DNA of 8,004 bases. Source: Streptosporangiaceae bacterium. Its GTDB lineage: Bacteria; Actinomycetota; Actinomycetes; Streptosporangiales; Streptosporangiaceae. Every line of letters starts with the position of its first letter. Positions within the stretch are counted from its first letter, which is position 1. This document shows, piece after piece, positions 1 to 5,893 of this stretch. Below the pieces are notes generated by a model. The model was given only the letters and a program-made list of their open reading frames with translations. It was not told the DNA's origin and made no database searches. The stretch is from assembly GCA_030043395.1 (NCBI GenBank), contig JASHXW010000441.1, forward strand, positions 1 through 8,004, in the 5' to 3' direction. The translations under genes were made by a program, and so were the position numbers.

Positions 1-2
1 TT

Positions 3-1169
3 GCCGTAGCCGTGCTGAGGCTGCGCGACGCGGGAGCGGTCAGCCTGCCTGACCCGATCGGCGACTACCTGGACGCCGGCGCGGCCAGCTCGATGACCAT
101 CGGCCAGCTCCTGTCGCACTCCGGTGGCCTGCGAGCCGAGACGGCAGGCCCGTGGTGGGAGCGGACCGCCGGCGGATCTCTCGATGAGCTTCGGGCTAGC
201 TCGCTCGGGGCGAACGCGGCCAGGTTCCGGCCCGGGCGCCGGCACCATTACTCCAATGTGGGGTTCGCCCTCCTCGGGGCGCTGATCCAGGCCAAGCTCG
301 GCAGGTCCTGGTTCGACGCGATCGACCAGGACGTGCTGCGGCCGCTGGGGATGGATCGCACGACGACCCGCCCCCGGCCGCCGCACGCGAACGGATACGC
401 CGTTCACCCGTACGCCGACGCGCTGCTCGCCGAGCCAGAGCACGACGCGGGCGCGATGGCACCTGCGGGCCAGCTCTGGACGACGGTCAGCGACCTGGCC
501 GGGTTCGCTGGCCTGCTCTCTGGCAGGGCGCCGCAGATCCTGTCCGAACGAACGGCCGCCGAGATGCGCGAGCCGATCGTGGTCACCGAGCAGACTGGGC
601 AGCCATGGTCGTCCGGCTACGGGCTTGGCCTGCAGCTATGGAACTTCGGTGGCCAGCGGTACTACGGCCATACCGGGTCGATGCCAGGATTCACGGCCGT
701 CTTGCAGGTCACCGACGCCCCGGGCAGCGACACCGTCATCGTGGCCTGTAACTCCACGGCCGGCTTCGGGTCAGTGGGCACTGACCTGCTGGAGATCCTC
801 GCCGAGCGCGAGCCCTACTGTCCTGCGCCGTGGACGCCACGCGAGGTCGGCGAGGACCTGCTCGGGATGCTCGGTAGCTGGTACTGGGGACCGGCGCCGT
901 TCACGCTACGGCTGGCAGGCGACACCCTCGAGCTACGCCGCGAAGGCGGCGACTTCCGGGTGCTGCGGTTCCGCAAGAACGACGACGGCGCCTGGACGGG
1001 CCTCGACGGCTACCAGGCCGGCGAGCCGCTGGTCCCGGTATCGGGACCAGACGGCTCGGTGATCGCGCTGGACATCGGCTCATTCATTTACACGCGAACG
1101 CCGTACGATCCGGCGGCGCCGGTGCCCGGTGGCGTCGATCCGGCCGGCTGGCGTCAGTACCAGCCGTAG
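3..1169 (+). CDS. Serine hydrolase, beta-lactamase / class C penicillin-binding-protein fold (5' partial)
   Basis: This is the C-terminal part of a beta-lactamase-family (Pfam Beta-lactamase, class C/esterase-like) serine hydrolase. The frame is open to the left edge: codons before the GTG at 12 read Ala-Val-Ala, so that GTG is probably internal. The nucleophile SxxK motif must lie just outside the window. Counting from that GTG, I see LLSHSGGL at about 33-40, the second catalytic motif Tyr-Ser-Asn at 80-82 (HYSNVGFALLG), and the third motif His-Thr-Gly at 220-222 (YGHTGSMPGF), which stands for the KTG of penicillin-binding proteins. About 100 residues after the catalytic domain form a beta-rich C-terminal domain. 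Members act as D-aminopeptidases, carboxypeptidases or esterases; the substrate cannot be told here. The 3' end overlaps the convergent transglycosylase gene by 16 bp, and no terminator is visible between them. Confidence 0.9.
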   Translation, partial: AVAVLRLRDAGAVSLPDPIGDYLDAGAASSMTIGQLLSHSGGLRAETAGPWWERTAGGSLDELRASSLGANAARFRPGRRHHYSNVGFALLGALIQAKLGRSWFDAIDQDVLRPLGMDRTTTRPRPPHANGYAVHPYADALLAEPEHDAGAMAPAGQLWTTVSDLAGFAGLLSGRAPQILSERTAAEMREPIVVTEQTGQPWSSGYGLGLQLWNFGGQRYYGHTGSMPGFTAVLQVTDAPGSDTVIVACNSTAGFGSVGTDLLEILAEREPYCPAPWTPREVGEDLLGMLGSWYWGPAPFTLRLAGDTLELRREGGDFRVLRFRKNDDGAWTGLDGYQAGEPLVPVSGPDGSVIALDIGSFIYTRTPYDPAAPVPGGVDPAGWRQYQP

Positions 1170-1753
1170 GCGCACTCGTGTGCCCACGCTCCGCGCGGGC
1201 TTCCGTAGCGCGCCCTGATGTAGCGCATGCCCCACCGGATCTGGACGCTTGCGTCAGTGCGCCAGCGCCGGCCAGCAGAGGACATCTTGTAGCCAGGGAC
1301 CGCCTGCGGTATGCCGTACGCACCTGTGTACGGGTTCTCCGCGAAGACGTTCCAGCTGCTTTCCCGCTCCCACAGCCACCTCAGGTAGCGGAACTGATAA
1401 CGCGGCCGCCACCCGAACCTGCGCTGCATCATCCGCCAGGCGATCTTCTCGTTCCGGCTCAGGGCGTGCCCGCGGTGCTGCGCCGTACCGCTGGCAACCA
1501 GGATGCTTGCGCCGATCGACGAGCCGGCGGGCCGCGCCGTGGCGAGAGTGACAGCCGGGCGTGCTGGGCCTGCGACCCGAGCCTGGCTGGCGGGGTGACT
1601 GGGTGAGAGAGTGCCGCTGGCGGCGATGCCTGCCAGCGCGAGCGCCGGAACGGCGACTGCGAGAGCGAGTATGGACGTGGACGTACGACTGAACGAACGA
1701 AGTGAAGGCAAGGTGAGCTTCCGGCCGGGCACGCCCTCTTGCGGCGTGCTCAA
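1154..1753 (-). CDS. Secreted lytic transglycosylase-like (SLT/Rpf-type) wall hydrolase
   Basis: A 199-aa exported peptidoglycan hydrolase-like protein. A basic N-terminus (Arg/Lys up to residue 23) precedes a hydrophobic segment at about 28-46 (ILALAVAVPALALAGIAAS), which reads as a signal peptide or anchor. An Ala/Pro/Thr linker follows to about 98. The C-terminal domain (about 100-199) has the actinobacterial transglycosylase pattern WERESSWN (putative catalytic Glu131), NPYTGAYGIPQAVPG (140-154), QIRWGMRYIRARYGSP (171-186) and a terminal GAWAHECAYGWY, where Streptomyces-type relatives usually end in AWAHSQATGWY. The start is uncertain. TTG at 1753 is the first possible codon because an in-frame stop lies two codons upstream, but it has only a weak ribosome binding site. 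TTG at 1711 has GGAAG six bases upstream and would still keep the signal peptide. It is transcribed separately from the operon behind it, from the palindrome-rich region 1754-1994. Confidence 0.85.
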   Translation of the reverse strand: MSTPQEGVPGRKLTLPSLRSFSRTSTSILALAVAVPALALAGIAASGTLSPSHPASQARVAGPARPAVTLATARPAGSSIGASILVASGTAQHRGHALSRNEKIAWRMMQRRFGWRPRYQFRYLRWLWERESSWNVFAENPYTGAYGIPQAVPGYKMSSAGRRWRTDASVQIRWGMRYIRARYGSPRGAWAHECAYGWY

Positions 1754-1843
1754 CTTTCACCCGTAACAACTGCCCCTGGGCTGATGCGCCACTAGAACGG
1801 GAGCAGCGGCATGCCTGACGGGTCGCATGTTCAGGGCGACGGT

Positions 1844-1860
1844 AGTTACGTCAAGTAACT
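1844..1860. promoter_or_regulatory. 17-bp perfect palindrome, possible operator
   Basis: AGTTAC and GTAACT form perfect 6-bp arms around five bases (GTCAA on the + strand). It is about 91 bp upstream of the TTG start of the transglycosylase gene. A weak -35/-10-like pair (ATGACG, 16 bases, TACCGT on the minus strand) would place it in the spacer, as expected of a repressor site. No T-run follows on either strand, so a terminator is unlikely. The binding factor is unknown. Confidence 0.35.
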
Positions 1861-1945
1861 CGTCATGCACGCTGGGTGCTTTTCCTTACGTTTCAACAAT
1901 GCACCATGATGGGTCGCCAGGTAGCCGGAAACGCCAAAAAGGTTA

Positions 1946-1963
1946 CTGTGAATTAGATCACAG
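1946..1963. promoter_or_regulatory. CRP/GlxR-type binding site (TGTGA-N6-TCACA)
   Basis: Bases 1947-1962 match the CRP/FNR-superfamily consensus TGTGA-N6-TCACA at all ten defined positions, and the flanking C and G extend the perfect arms to six. Actinobacterial Crp and GlxR recognise this consensus. It lies about 190 bp upstream of the transglycosylase start and 32 bp past the stop of the E1 beta gene. On the minus strand it is followed by TAACC and five T residues, so the same bases could act as a weak intrinsic terminator for the operon; the exact consensus favours a protein site. Confidence 0.55.
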
Positions 1964-1985
1964 GCGAAGATCTATAGACTTCGCC
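1963..1985 (-). terminator. Hairpin just after the operon's last stop codon, possible terminator
   Basis: GGCGAAG and CTTCGCC form a perfect 7-bp stem around a 9-base AT-rich loop, beginning 10 bases after the E1 beta stop codon in the direction of transcription. It abuts the 1946-1963 palindrome, sharing base 1963. It has no T-run of its own, but the second, weaker stem is followed by five T residues at 1936-1940. The pair could therefore work as a two-stem terminator or protect the 3' end of the operon mRNA. Confidence 0.45.
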
Positions 1986-1994
1986 ATTACCTCT

Positions 1995-2975
1995 TCAGTA
2001 CGCGATCAGCTTGTAAATGGCACTGGCGACCGACTCGACGCTCGGGATGACCTCGTGCTCAAGCGCGTCGGCGAACGGCAGCGGCACGCTCGCCGCGGCG
2101 ACCCGCCGGATCGGCGCGTCGAGCAACTCAAAGCCCTCGTCGGCCACGATCGAGGCCACCGTGCCGCCCCAGCCGCCCTGGTACGGGTTCTCCTCCACGA
2201 TGAGCAGGTGCGAGGTACGGCCGACCGATTCCAGCACGGTTGCCATGTCTAGCGGGACCAGGCAGCGCAGGTCGATGACCTCGACCGAGATGCCGTCCGC
2301 CGCGACCCGCTCGGCCGCAGCCAGCGCCATCGGCACGGTCGCGGCCAGGCCCACCACGGTGATGTCAGATCCGGGCCTGGCGGTTGCCGCCTGCCCGAGC
2401 GGGATGACATGCCCATCCGGGGCACCCGGGCCCTTGGTAGCGAAAAGCCCCTTGTGCTCGAAGAACACGACGGGGTCGTCGCTGCGGACCGCTGAGGCCA
2501 TCATGCCGATCACATCCGCCGGATTGGACGGCGCAGCGATCTTCAGGCCAGGCACGGCGAGCGTCCAGTTCTCCACCGCCTGGGAGTGCTGCGCCCCGAA
2601 GCCGAGGCCTCCGCCGTTGGCGGTCCGCACCACGAGCGGAACGGTTACCTGCCCGCCGGTCATGTACCGCATCTTCGGCATCTCGTTGGCCAGGTAGTCC
2701 CAGCAGACGGCGAAGAAGTCCGAGAACATGATCTCGGCGACCGGGCGCATCCCGGTCATCGCCGCCCCCATCGCCAGGCCGAGTATGGCCTGCTCGGAGA
2801 TCGGGGTGTCCCAGATCCGGCTGGGGCCGAACTCGGCGAACAGCCCGGCCGTGGTCTTGAACACGCCCCCGGCCGCGCCGATGTCCTCGCCCAGGCACAC
2901 CACCGACGGATCGCGCCGCAGCTCGCGCGCGATTCCCTCGGCCACGGCCTCCCGGTACGTGATCACGTCCGCCAC
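1995..2975 (-). CDS. Thiamine-diphosphate dehydrogenase E1 component, beta subunit
   Basis: Beta subunit (326 aa) of a two-subunit E1 of the pyruvate/branched-chain 2-oxoacid/acetoin dehydrogenase class. With the alpha subunit it would bind thiamine diphosphate, decarboxylate a 2-oxo acid (or cleave acetoin) and acylate the lipoyl group of an E2. Length fits the family (about 325-340). Visible landmarks, counted from the chosen start, are GED at 29-31, DTPISEQAILGLAMGAA around 56-72 (cofactor-proximal Glu61), FGAQHSQ ending at 132, and the transketolase C-terminal domain with GLAAT, DLRCLVPLD and VEENPYQGGWGG. I chose GTG at 2975 because GGAGG ends six bases before it; an ATG at 2996 would add seven residues but has no such site. 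The start lies inside the end of the alpha gene (13-bp overlap), so the two are probably made in step. It is the last gene of the operon. Confidence 0.93.
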   Translation of the reverse strand: MADVITYREAVAEGIARELRRDPSVVCLGEDIGAAGGVFKTTAGLFAEFGPSRIWDTPISEQAILGLAMGAAMTGMRPVAEIMFSDFFAVCWDYLANEMPKMRYMTGGQVTVPLVVRTANGGGLGFGAQHSQAVENWTLAVPGLKIAAPSNPADVIGMMASAVRSDDPVVFFEHKGLFATKGPGAPDGHVIPLGQAATARPGSDITVVGLAATVPMALAAAERVAADGISVEVIDLRCLVPLDMATVLESVGRTSHLLIVEENPYQGGWGGTVASIVADEGFELLDAPIRRVAAASVPLPFADALEHEVIPSVESVASAIYKLIAY

Positions 2976-3970
2976 TGTGAACCTCCGTCTGCCCATACAT
3001 CGGTGAACGCGTCGGCCGGGTCTGGCGCCGGCGCGGCCTTAGCCGCCGCGACGGCAGCGGCCACCAGCTCGGCGGCCCGTTCGTCGGCCTGGTCACACTC
3101 GCCCGCATCGACGCCAAGCTCGGCCAGCCTGGCCCTGGCCAGGTCGAGCGGGTCCCGGCGTAGCCATTGCTCGACTTCCTCGGCCGGGCGGTAGGTCGCC
3201 GGGTCGGTGCGGCTGTGCCCGAAGTGCCGGTAGGTCCGCGCCTCGATCACGCTGGGGCCGCCCCCGGACCTGGCGCGATCGGCTACCCTGGCCACCGCGG
3301 CCGCCACGACGACGACGTCGTTGCCGTCGATCACCTCGGCCGGGATCGCGTAGGCCGGGGCGCGGTCCGCCGCCGGATTGGGCACGGCGGTGACCGAGCC
3401 AATCGGCGTGTACTCCATGTAGAGGTTGTTCTCGCAGACGAAGATCGCGGGAAGCGACCAGACCGCGGCGATGTTCAGCGCCTCGTGGAACGCCCCGATG
3501 TTGGTGGCGCCGTCGCCGAAGAACGCCACGGCCACCTGCCCGGAACCCCTGAGCTTGGCCGACCAAGCCGCGCCCGCCGCGAGCGGGAGGTGCGCGCCGA
3601 CGATGGCGTACGAGCCGAGCATTCCGGCCGAGGCCTTGGTCAGGTGCATGGAGCCACCCTTGGCACGGCAGATGCCCGTCGCCTTGCTCATCAGCTCAGC
3701 CAGGCATTCCTCTGGTGTGGCTCCGCGCGCCATGGCGTGATGATGGCCGCGATAGGTGGCGAACACGTAGTCGTCTGGCCGCAGCGCGGCGCTGGCACCG
3801 ACCGCGACGGCCTCATGCCCGGCCGCGAGGTGGGTCGTGCCCTTCACCAGGCCGGCCAGGAACAGGTCGTGCGCCGCCCTCTCGGTCCGGCGGATGACCG
3901 CCATCTGCTCGTACAGCTTCAGCAGCTCCTGCGCGCCGATGCTGTCCGGGATCGTGCTGGCTGTCGTCAT
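2963..3970 (-). CDS. Thiamine-diphosphate dehydrogenase E1 component, alpha subunit
   Basis: Alpha subunit (335 aa), family-typical in length. The thiamine-diphosphate motif is complete: GDG at 152-154, exactly 26 residues, then Asn-Asn at 181-182. Upstream are THLAAGHEAVAVG (46-58), YRGHHHAMARG and GGSMHLTKASAGMLGS (105-120). HFGHSRTDPATYR at 249-261 is the loop that carries phosphorylation sites in mitochondrial E1 alpha. The pattern fits pyruvate/acetoin-type enzymes as well as branched-chain ones, so I do not assign a substrate. The ATG overlaps the stop of the upstream M24 gene by 4 bp (ATGA) and has its own GGAGG at 3978-3982, seven bases away. The last 60 residues are Ala/Asp-rich and less conserved. 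No E2 or E3 gene accompanies the pair in this window. Confidence 0.94.
   Translation of the reverse strand: MTTASTIPDSIGAQELLKLYEQMAVIRRTERAAHDLFLAGLVKGTTHLAAGHEAVAVGASAALRPDDYVFATYRGHHHAMARGATPEECLAELMSKATGICRAKGGSMHLTKASAGMLGSYAIVGAHLPLAAGAAWSAKLRGSGQVAVAFFGDGATNIGAFHEALNIAAVWSLPAIFVCENNLYMEYTPIGSVTAVPNPAADRAPAYAIPAEVIDGNDVVVVAAAVARVADRARSGGGPSVIEARTYRHFGHSRTDPATYRPAEEVEQWLRRDPLDLARARLAELGVDAGECDQADERAAELVAAAVAAAKAAPAPDPADAFTDVWADGGSQWRT
2982..2986 (-). promoter_or_regulatory. Ribosome binding site deciding the E1 beta start
   Basis: GGAGG on the minus strand, six bases before the GTG at 2975 and inside the last codons of the alpha gene. It would lie within the coding region if the ATG at 2996 were used, so it supports the shorter protein. 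Confidence 0.7.
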
Positions 3971-5433
3971 CTGCCGGCCTCCCCTGGCTTGACCTCGCCG
4001 CGTCCGGCAGTGCTGGTGTCGCCGCGTCCGGCAGTGCTGGTCTCGCCGCGTCCGGCAGTGCTGGTCTCGCCGCGTCCCGCAGTGCTGGTCTCGCCGCGTC
4101 CCGCGGGGGTGTTCAGGTGGGACTGGCTCTCCCGCAGCGTGTCCAGTTCCCCGCCGACGGTCCAGTACTTCCTGCCTGCCACCAGCAGTTCCTCGGCCGG
4201 GAACTTGGTGATGACCTCGCAGCCGTCGGCCGTCACCACCACTTCCTCCTCGATCCTGGCTGCGGACCAGCCGTCCGATGCTGGCCAGTAGGTCTCGAGC
4301 GCGAAGACCATGCCCTCCTCGAGCGGCTCGGGATGGTCAAGCGAGACCAGCCTGCTGAAGATCGGCTTCTCCCAGATGGACAGGCCGACGCCGTGCCCGT
4401 ACTGCAACGCGAACGCGGCGGTCTCGTCCGGGAAGCCGAACTCGGTCGCCCGCGGCCACAGCGACACGATGTCCCCGGTCGTCACGCCCGGCCTGACCAT
4501 CGCGATCGAAGCGTCCATGTACTCGCGGCATCTGATGTAGGCATCCCGCTGAGCGCGCGAGGCGCTGCCCACTGCCAGCGTCCGGTAGTAGCAGGTCCGG
4601 TAGCCGTTGTGGCTGTGCAGGATGTCGAAGAAGGCTGGATCGCCTGGCCTGATCAGCCGGTCGCTGAAAACGTGCGGGTGCGGTGAGCAGCGTTCGCCGG
4701 AGATCGCGTTGACTCCCTCGACGTACTCGCTGCCGAGGTCGTAAAGGACCTTGGCGACCAGCCCGACGCACTCGTTCTCGCGCACGCCGGGCCGCAGGAA
4801 CTCATACAGCTCCTGGTAGGCGGCATCGACCATCGAGCAGGCCTGGGTAAGGAGCGAGATCTCGTCCCTGGTCTTCGTGCGGCGGGCCTCCATGAAGACC
4901 TGCTGGCCGTCGACGGTCTCGATGCCCTCGGCCTTCAGCGCCGCGAGGATGGGCATCTCGGCGACGTCGATCCCGACCGGCGCGCTGGCCAGGCCGTGCT
5001 CGTGCAGCTCGGCCGCGACCTTCCTGGCGACCTCCCGGGCGATCCCGGCGTCCGGGTGCAGCGCGCCGCGGAGCGTGGAGATGCCCGCCCTGGCGCCAGT
5101 TCGCGCCGCGCCTTCCATCGTCGGCTCGCCTGGCGTGTAGTCCAGCCAGGGGTTGTAGATCTGGTGGTGCCTTGCAGCCGAGCCGAAGTCCCACACGATC
5201 GGCTCGCCGCCGCGCGGCAGCAGCGCGAACCTGACCAGCTTGTCCATCGCCCAGGTGCCGATGTGCGTGGCCGTCATGTACCTGGTGTTGGCCATGTCGA
5301 AGCTGAGCAGCGCGCCGAGCTCGGACTCCTCGAGCTTGGCCTTCAGCCGGGCGAGGCGCTGAGTGCGCAGCCGGTCGTAGTCGACTCGCTGCTCCCAGTC
5401 GACCCCGTTCATTCCGTAGGTGTGGATCGCCAT
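3967..5433 (-). CDS. M24-family (pita-bread fold) hydrolase/lyase, DddP/creatinase-like, with atypical metal site and repeat tail
   Basis: A 488-aa protein of the creatinase/aminopeptidase P/methionine aminopeptidase superfamily. An N-terminal creatinase-type domain (about 20-190, with ALLSFDMANTRYMTATHIGTW and the hinge-like MEARRTKTRDEI) precedes the C-terminal catalytic domain (about 190-420). Of the five usual metal ligands, Asp270 (FFDI), His347 (YGHGVGL), Glu380 (FALE) and Glu395 (RIEEEVVVT) are present. The second Asp, in NGYxSDxTRT of peptidases, is replaced: this protein reads NGYRTCYYRT with Cys281. From memory of the family, the order PFRAVL/NPWL-type N-domain and H-G-V-G-L ... W-E-K-P ... 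LEEGM resembles DddP (a DMSP lyase), but that enzyme has Asp at this position. C-N hydrolysis, as in creatinase and ectoine hydrolase DoeA, is also possible. Residues 444-479 are an eight-residue repeat tail beyond the fold. The ATG follows GAAAGG and starts 10 bp after the oxidoreductase relic. Confidence 0.85.
   Translation of the reverse strand: MAIHTYGMNGVDWEQRVDYDRLRTQRLARLKAKLEESELGALLSFDMANTRYMTATHIGTWAMDKLVRFALLPRGGEPIVWDFGSAARHHQIYNPWLDYTPGEPTMEGAARTGARAGISTLRGALHPDAGIAREVARKVAAELHEHGLASAPVGIDVAEMPILAALKAEGIETVDGQQVFMEARRTKTRDEISLLTQACSMVDAAYQELYEFLRPGVRENECVGLVAKVLYDLGSEYVEGVNAISGERCSPHPHVFSDRLIRPGDPAFFDILHSHNGYRTCYYRTLAVGSASRAQRDAYIRCREYMDASIAMVRPGVTTGDIVSLWPRATEFGFPDETAAFALQYGHGVGLSIWEKPIFSRLVSLDHPEPLEEGMVFALETYWPASDGWSAARIEEEVVVTADGCEVITKFPAEELLVAGRKYWTVGGELDTLRESQSHLNTPAGRGETSTAGRGETSTAGRGETSTAGRGDTSTAGRGEVKPGEAGR
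3978..3982 (-). promoter_or_regulatory. Ribosome binding site of the E1 alpha gene
   Basis: GGAGG on the minus strand, seven bases before the ATG at 3970, embedded in the final codons of the M24 gene. It lets E1 alpha be translated independently of the ATGA overlap, as well as by coupling. Confidence 0.65.
3995..4104. repeat. 24-bp tandem repeat (about 4.6 copies) coding for an AGRGETST tail
   Basis: Direct repeats with a 24-bp period begin at 3995, 4019, 4043 and 4067, and a partial copy runs 4091-4104. The copies at 4019 and 4043 are identical; the others differ by one or two bases (GTCCGGC versus GTCCCGC; TGGTG versus TGGTC). In the M24 frame each unit reads Ala-Gly-Arg-Gly-Glu/Asp-Thr-Ser-Thr, so copy number can change by slippage without a frameshift. 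The near-identity points to recent expansion. It ends about 25 bp before the E1 alpha start. Confidence 0.95.
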
Positions 5434-5443
5434 CTGCGGCCTT

Positions 5444-5893
5444 TCAATCGCTCGGTATCGGCCCGTGGTTTAAAAGTCCCGTGACTAAAGCACTGCCGAG
5501 GTCCGCCAGCATGACCATGGCGGAGGACCCGTGCTCATACGGCTGGAAGCCGAGGATCTTCAGCGTATGCCTGCCCTCCGGTGCCCTGGATGGATCCGCC
5601 ACCGTCGGGCACAGCACCAGCAGCACCGGATCGTCGGTCGCGACCAGGCCCGCCCGATAGTCGGTCGCCAGCCGCAGCATCCGCTCGGCCGAGTACGGGG
5701 TCCCCGACGCCAGCGGGCTGATCAGCTCACCGTCACCGGCCGGGAACTGGGGTGGCGAGCCGAGCGGCAGTGCGCCGGATCCGCCTCTGGGCAGCGTCCA
5801 GCTGTGCTGCTTGCCGTAGGCCGCCAGGTAGGCCGCCGCGACCAGGCTGTTGTGGCCAGCCCCGGCCACGACGACGCCGAATGCCTCGGTCAT
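5444..5893 (-). pseudogene. Internally deleted phytoene-dehydrogenase-like FAD oxidoreductase relic
   Basis: A 149-aa open frame made of pieces of a protein family normally about 500-550 aa long (NAD(P)/FAD-dependent oxidoreductase, phytoene desaturase/CrtI-like). Residues 7-25 are the N-terminal dinucleotide-binding start (VVVAGAGHNSLVAAAYLAA). Residues 26-43 (YGKQHSWTLPRGGSGALP) correspond to a segment normally roughly 200 residues further on. Residues 72-120 hold DYRAG, DDPVLLVLCPTVADPSRAPEGRHTLK and a QPYE end. Residues 124-136 (SAMVMLADLGSAL) match the extreme C-terminus. Most of the FAD- and substrate-binding body is missing, so the protein cannot be a working oxidoreductase. All joins keep the reading frame. 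It has a normal ATG overlapping the amidohydrolase stop by 4 bp (ATGA) and a normal TGA 10 bp before the M24 gene. Either it is a pseudogene whose frame is kept to avoid polarity, or a small protein with another role. Confidence 0.75.

Larger units (their letters stand above)
1754..1994. other. AT-rich intergenic region with three perfect inverted repeats
   Basis: This 241-bp stretch lies between the end of the E1 beta gene and the start of the transglycosylase gene, both on the minus strand. It is much poorer in G+C than its surroundings: 21 of 50 bases in 1941-1990 by hand count. It must hold the end of the catabolic operon and the promoter of the transglycosylase gene. It contains inverted repeats at 1844-1860, 1946-1963 and 1963-1985 (listed separately). 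No convincing -35/-10 pair could be fixed. On the minus strand, TACCGT just downstream of the 1844-1860 palindrome, with ATGACG 16 bases before it, is the best but weak candidate. I see no protein gene in it. Confidence 0.7.

Noticed and set aside
12..14. GTG as start of the serine hydrolase
   Set aside because: The frame is open to the left edge and the SxxK nucleophile motif would lie upstream, so this is an internal Val codon of a truncated gene.
1254..1769. 171-codon minus-strand frame with a GTG start near 1769
   Set aside because: It overlaps the transglycosylase gene in another frame, shows no recognisable domain, and is Arg/Ala-rich in the way of shadow frames in G+C-rich DNA.
1862..1880. 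Small GCAC/GTGC hairpin followed by TTTT on the plus strand
   Set aside because: The stem is only four pairs and no plus-strand gene ends there, so it is likely chance.
1754..1994. ydaO-type c-di-AMP riboswitch upstream of the wall-hydrolase gene
   Set aside because: Such riboswitches often precede actinobacterial wall hydrolases, but I could not find the conserved GGGTGAAT and CCCGAACCCG-type blocks in the right order. A covariance-model search would settle it.
3995..4104. CRISPR-like array
   Set aside because: The repeats are directly adjacent with no spacers and lie in frame within a gene.
3167..4291. Long plus-strand reading frame with a repeated SPRPAVLV motif
   Set aside because: It lies antisense to the well-supported E1 alpha and M24 genes, and its repeats are just the other strand of the 24-bp minisatellite.
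3967..5433. Calling the M24 protein a DMSP lyase (DddP)
   Set aside because: General resemblance is visible, but the Asp that helps bind metal in DddP is Cys here and no other DMSP genes are seen, so the substrate was left open.
5444..5893. Functional small FAD enzyme
   Set aside because: Only the first nucleotide-binding motif and scattered C-terminal blocks remain, so the cofactor and substrate domains cannot form.
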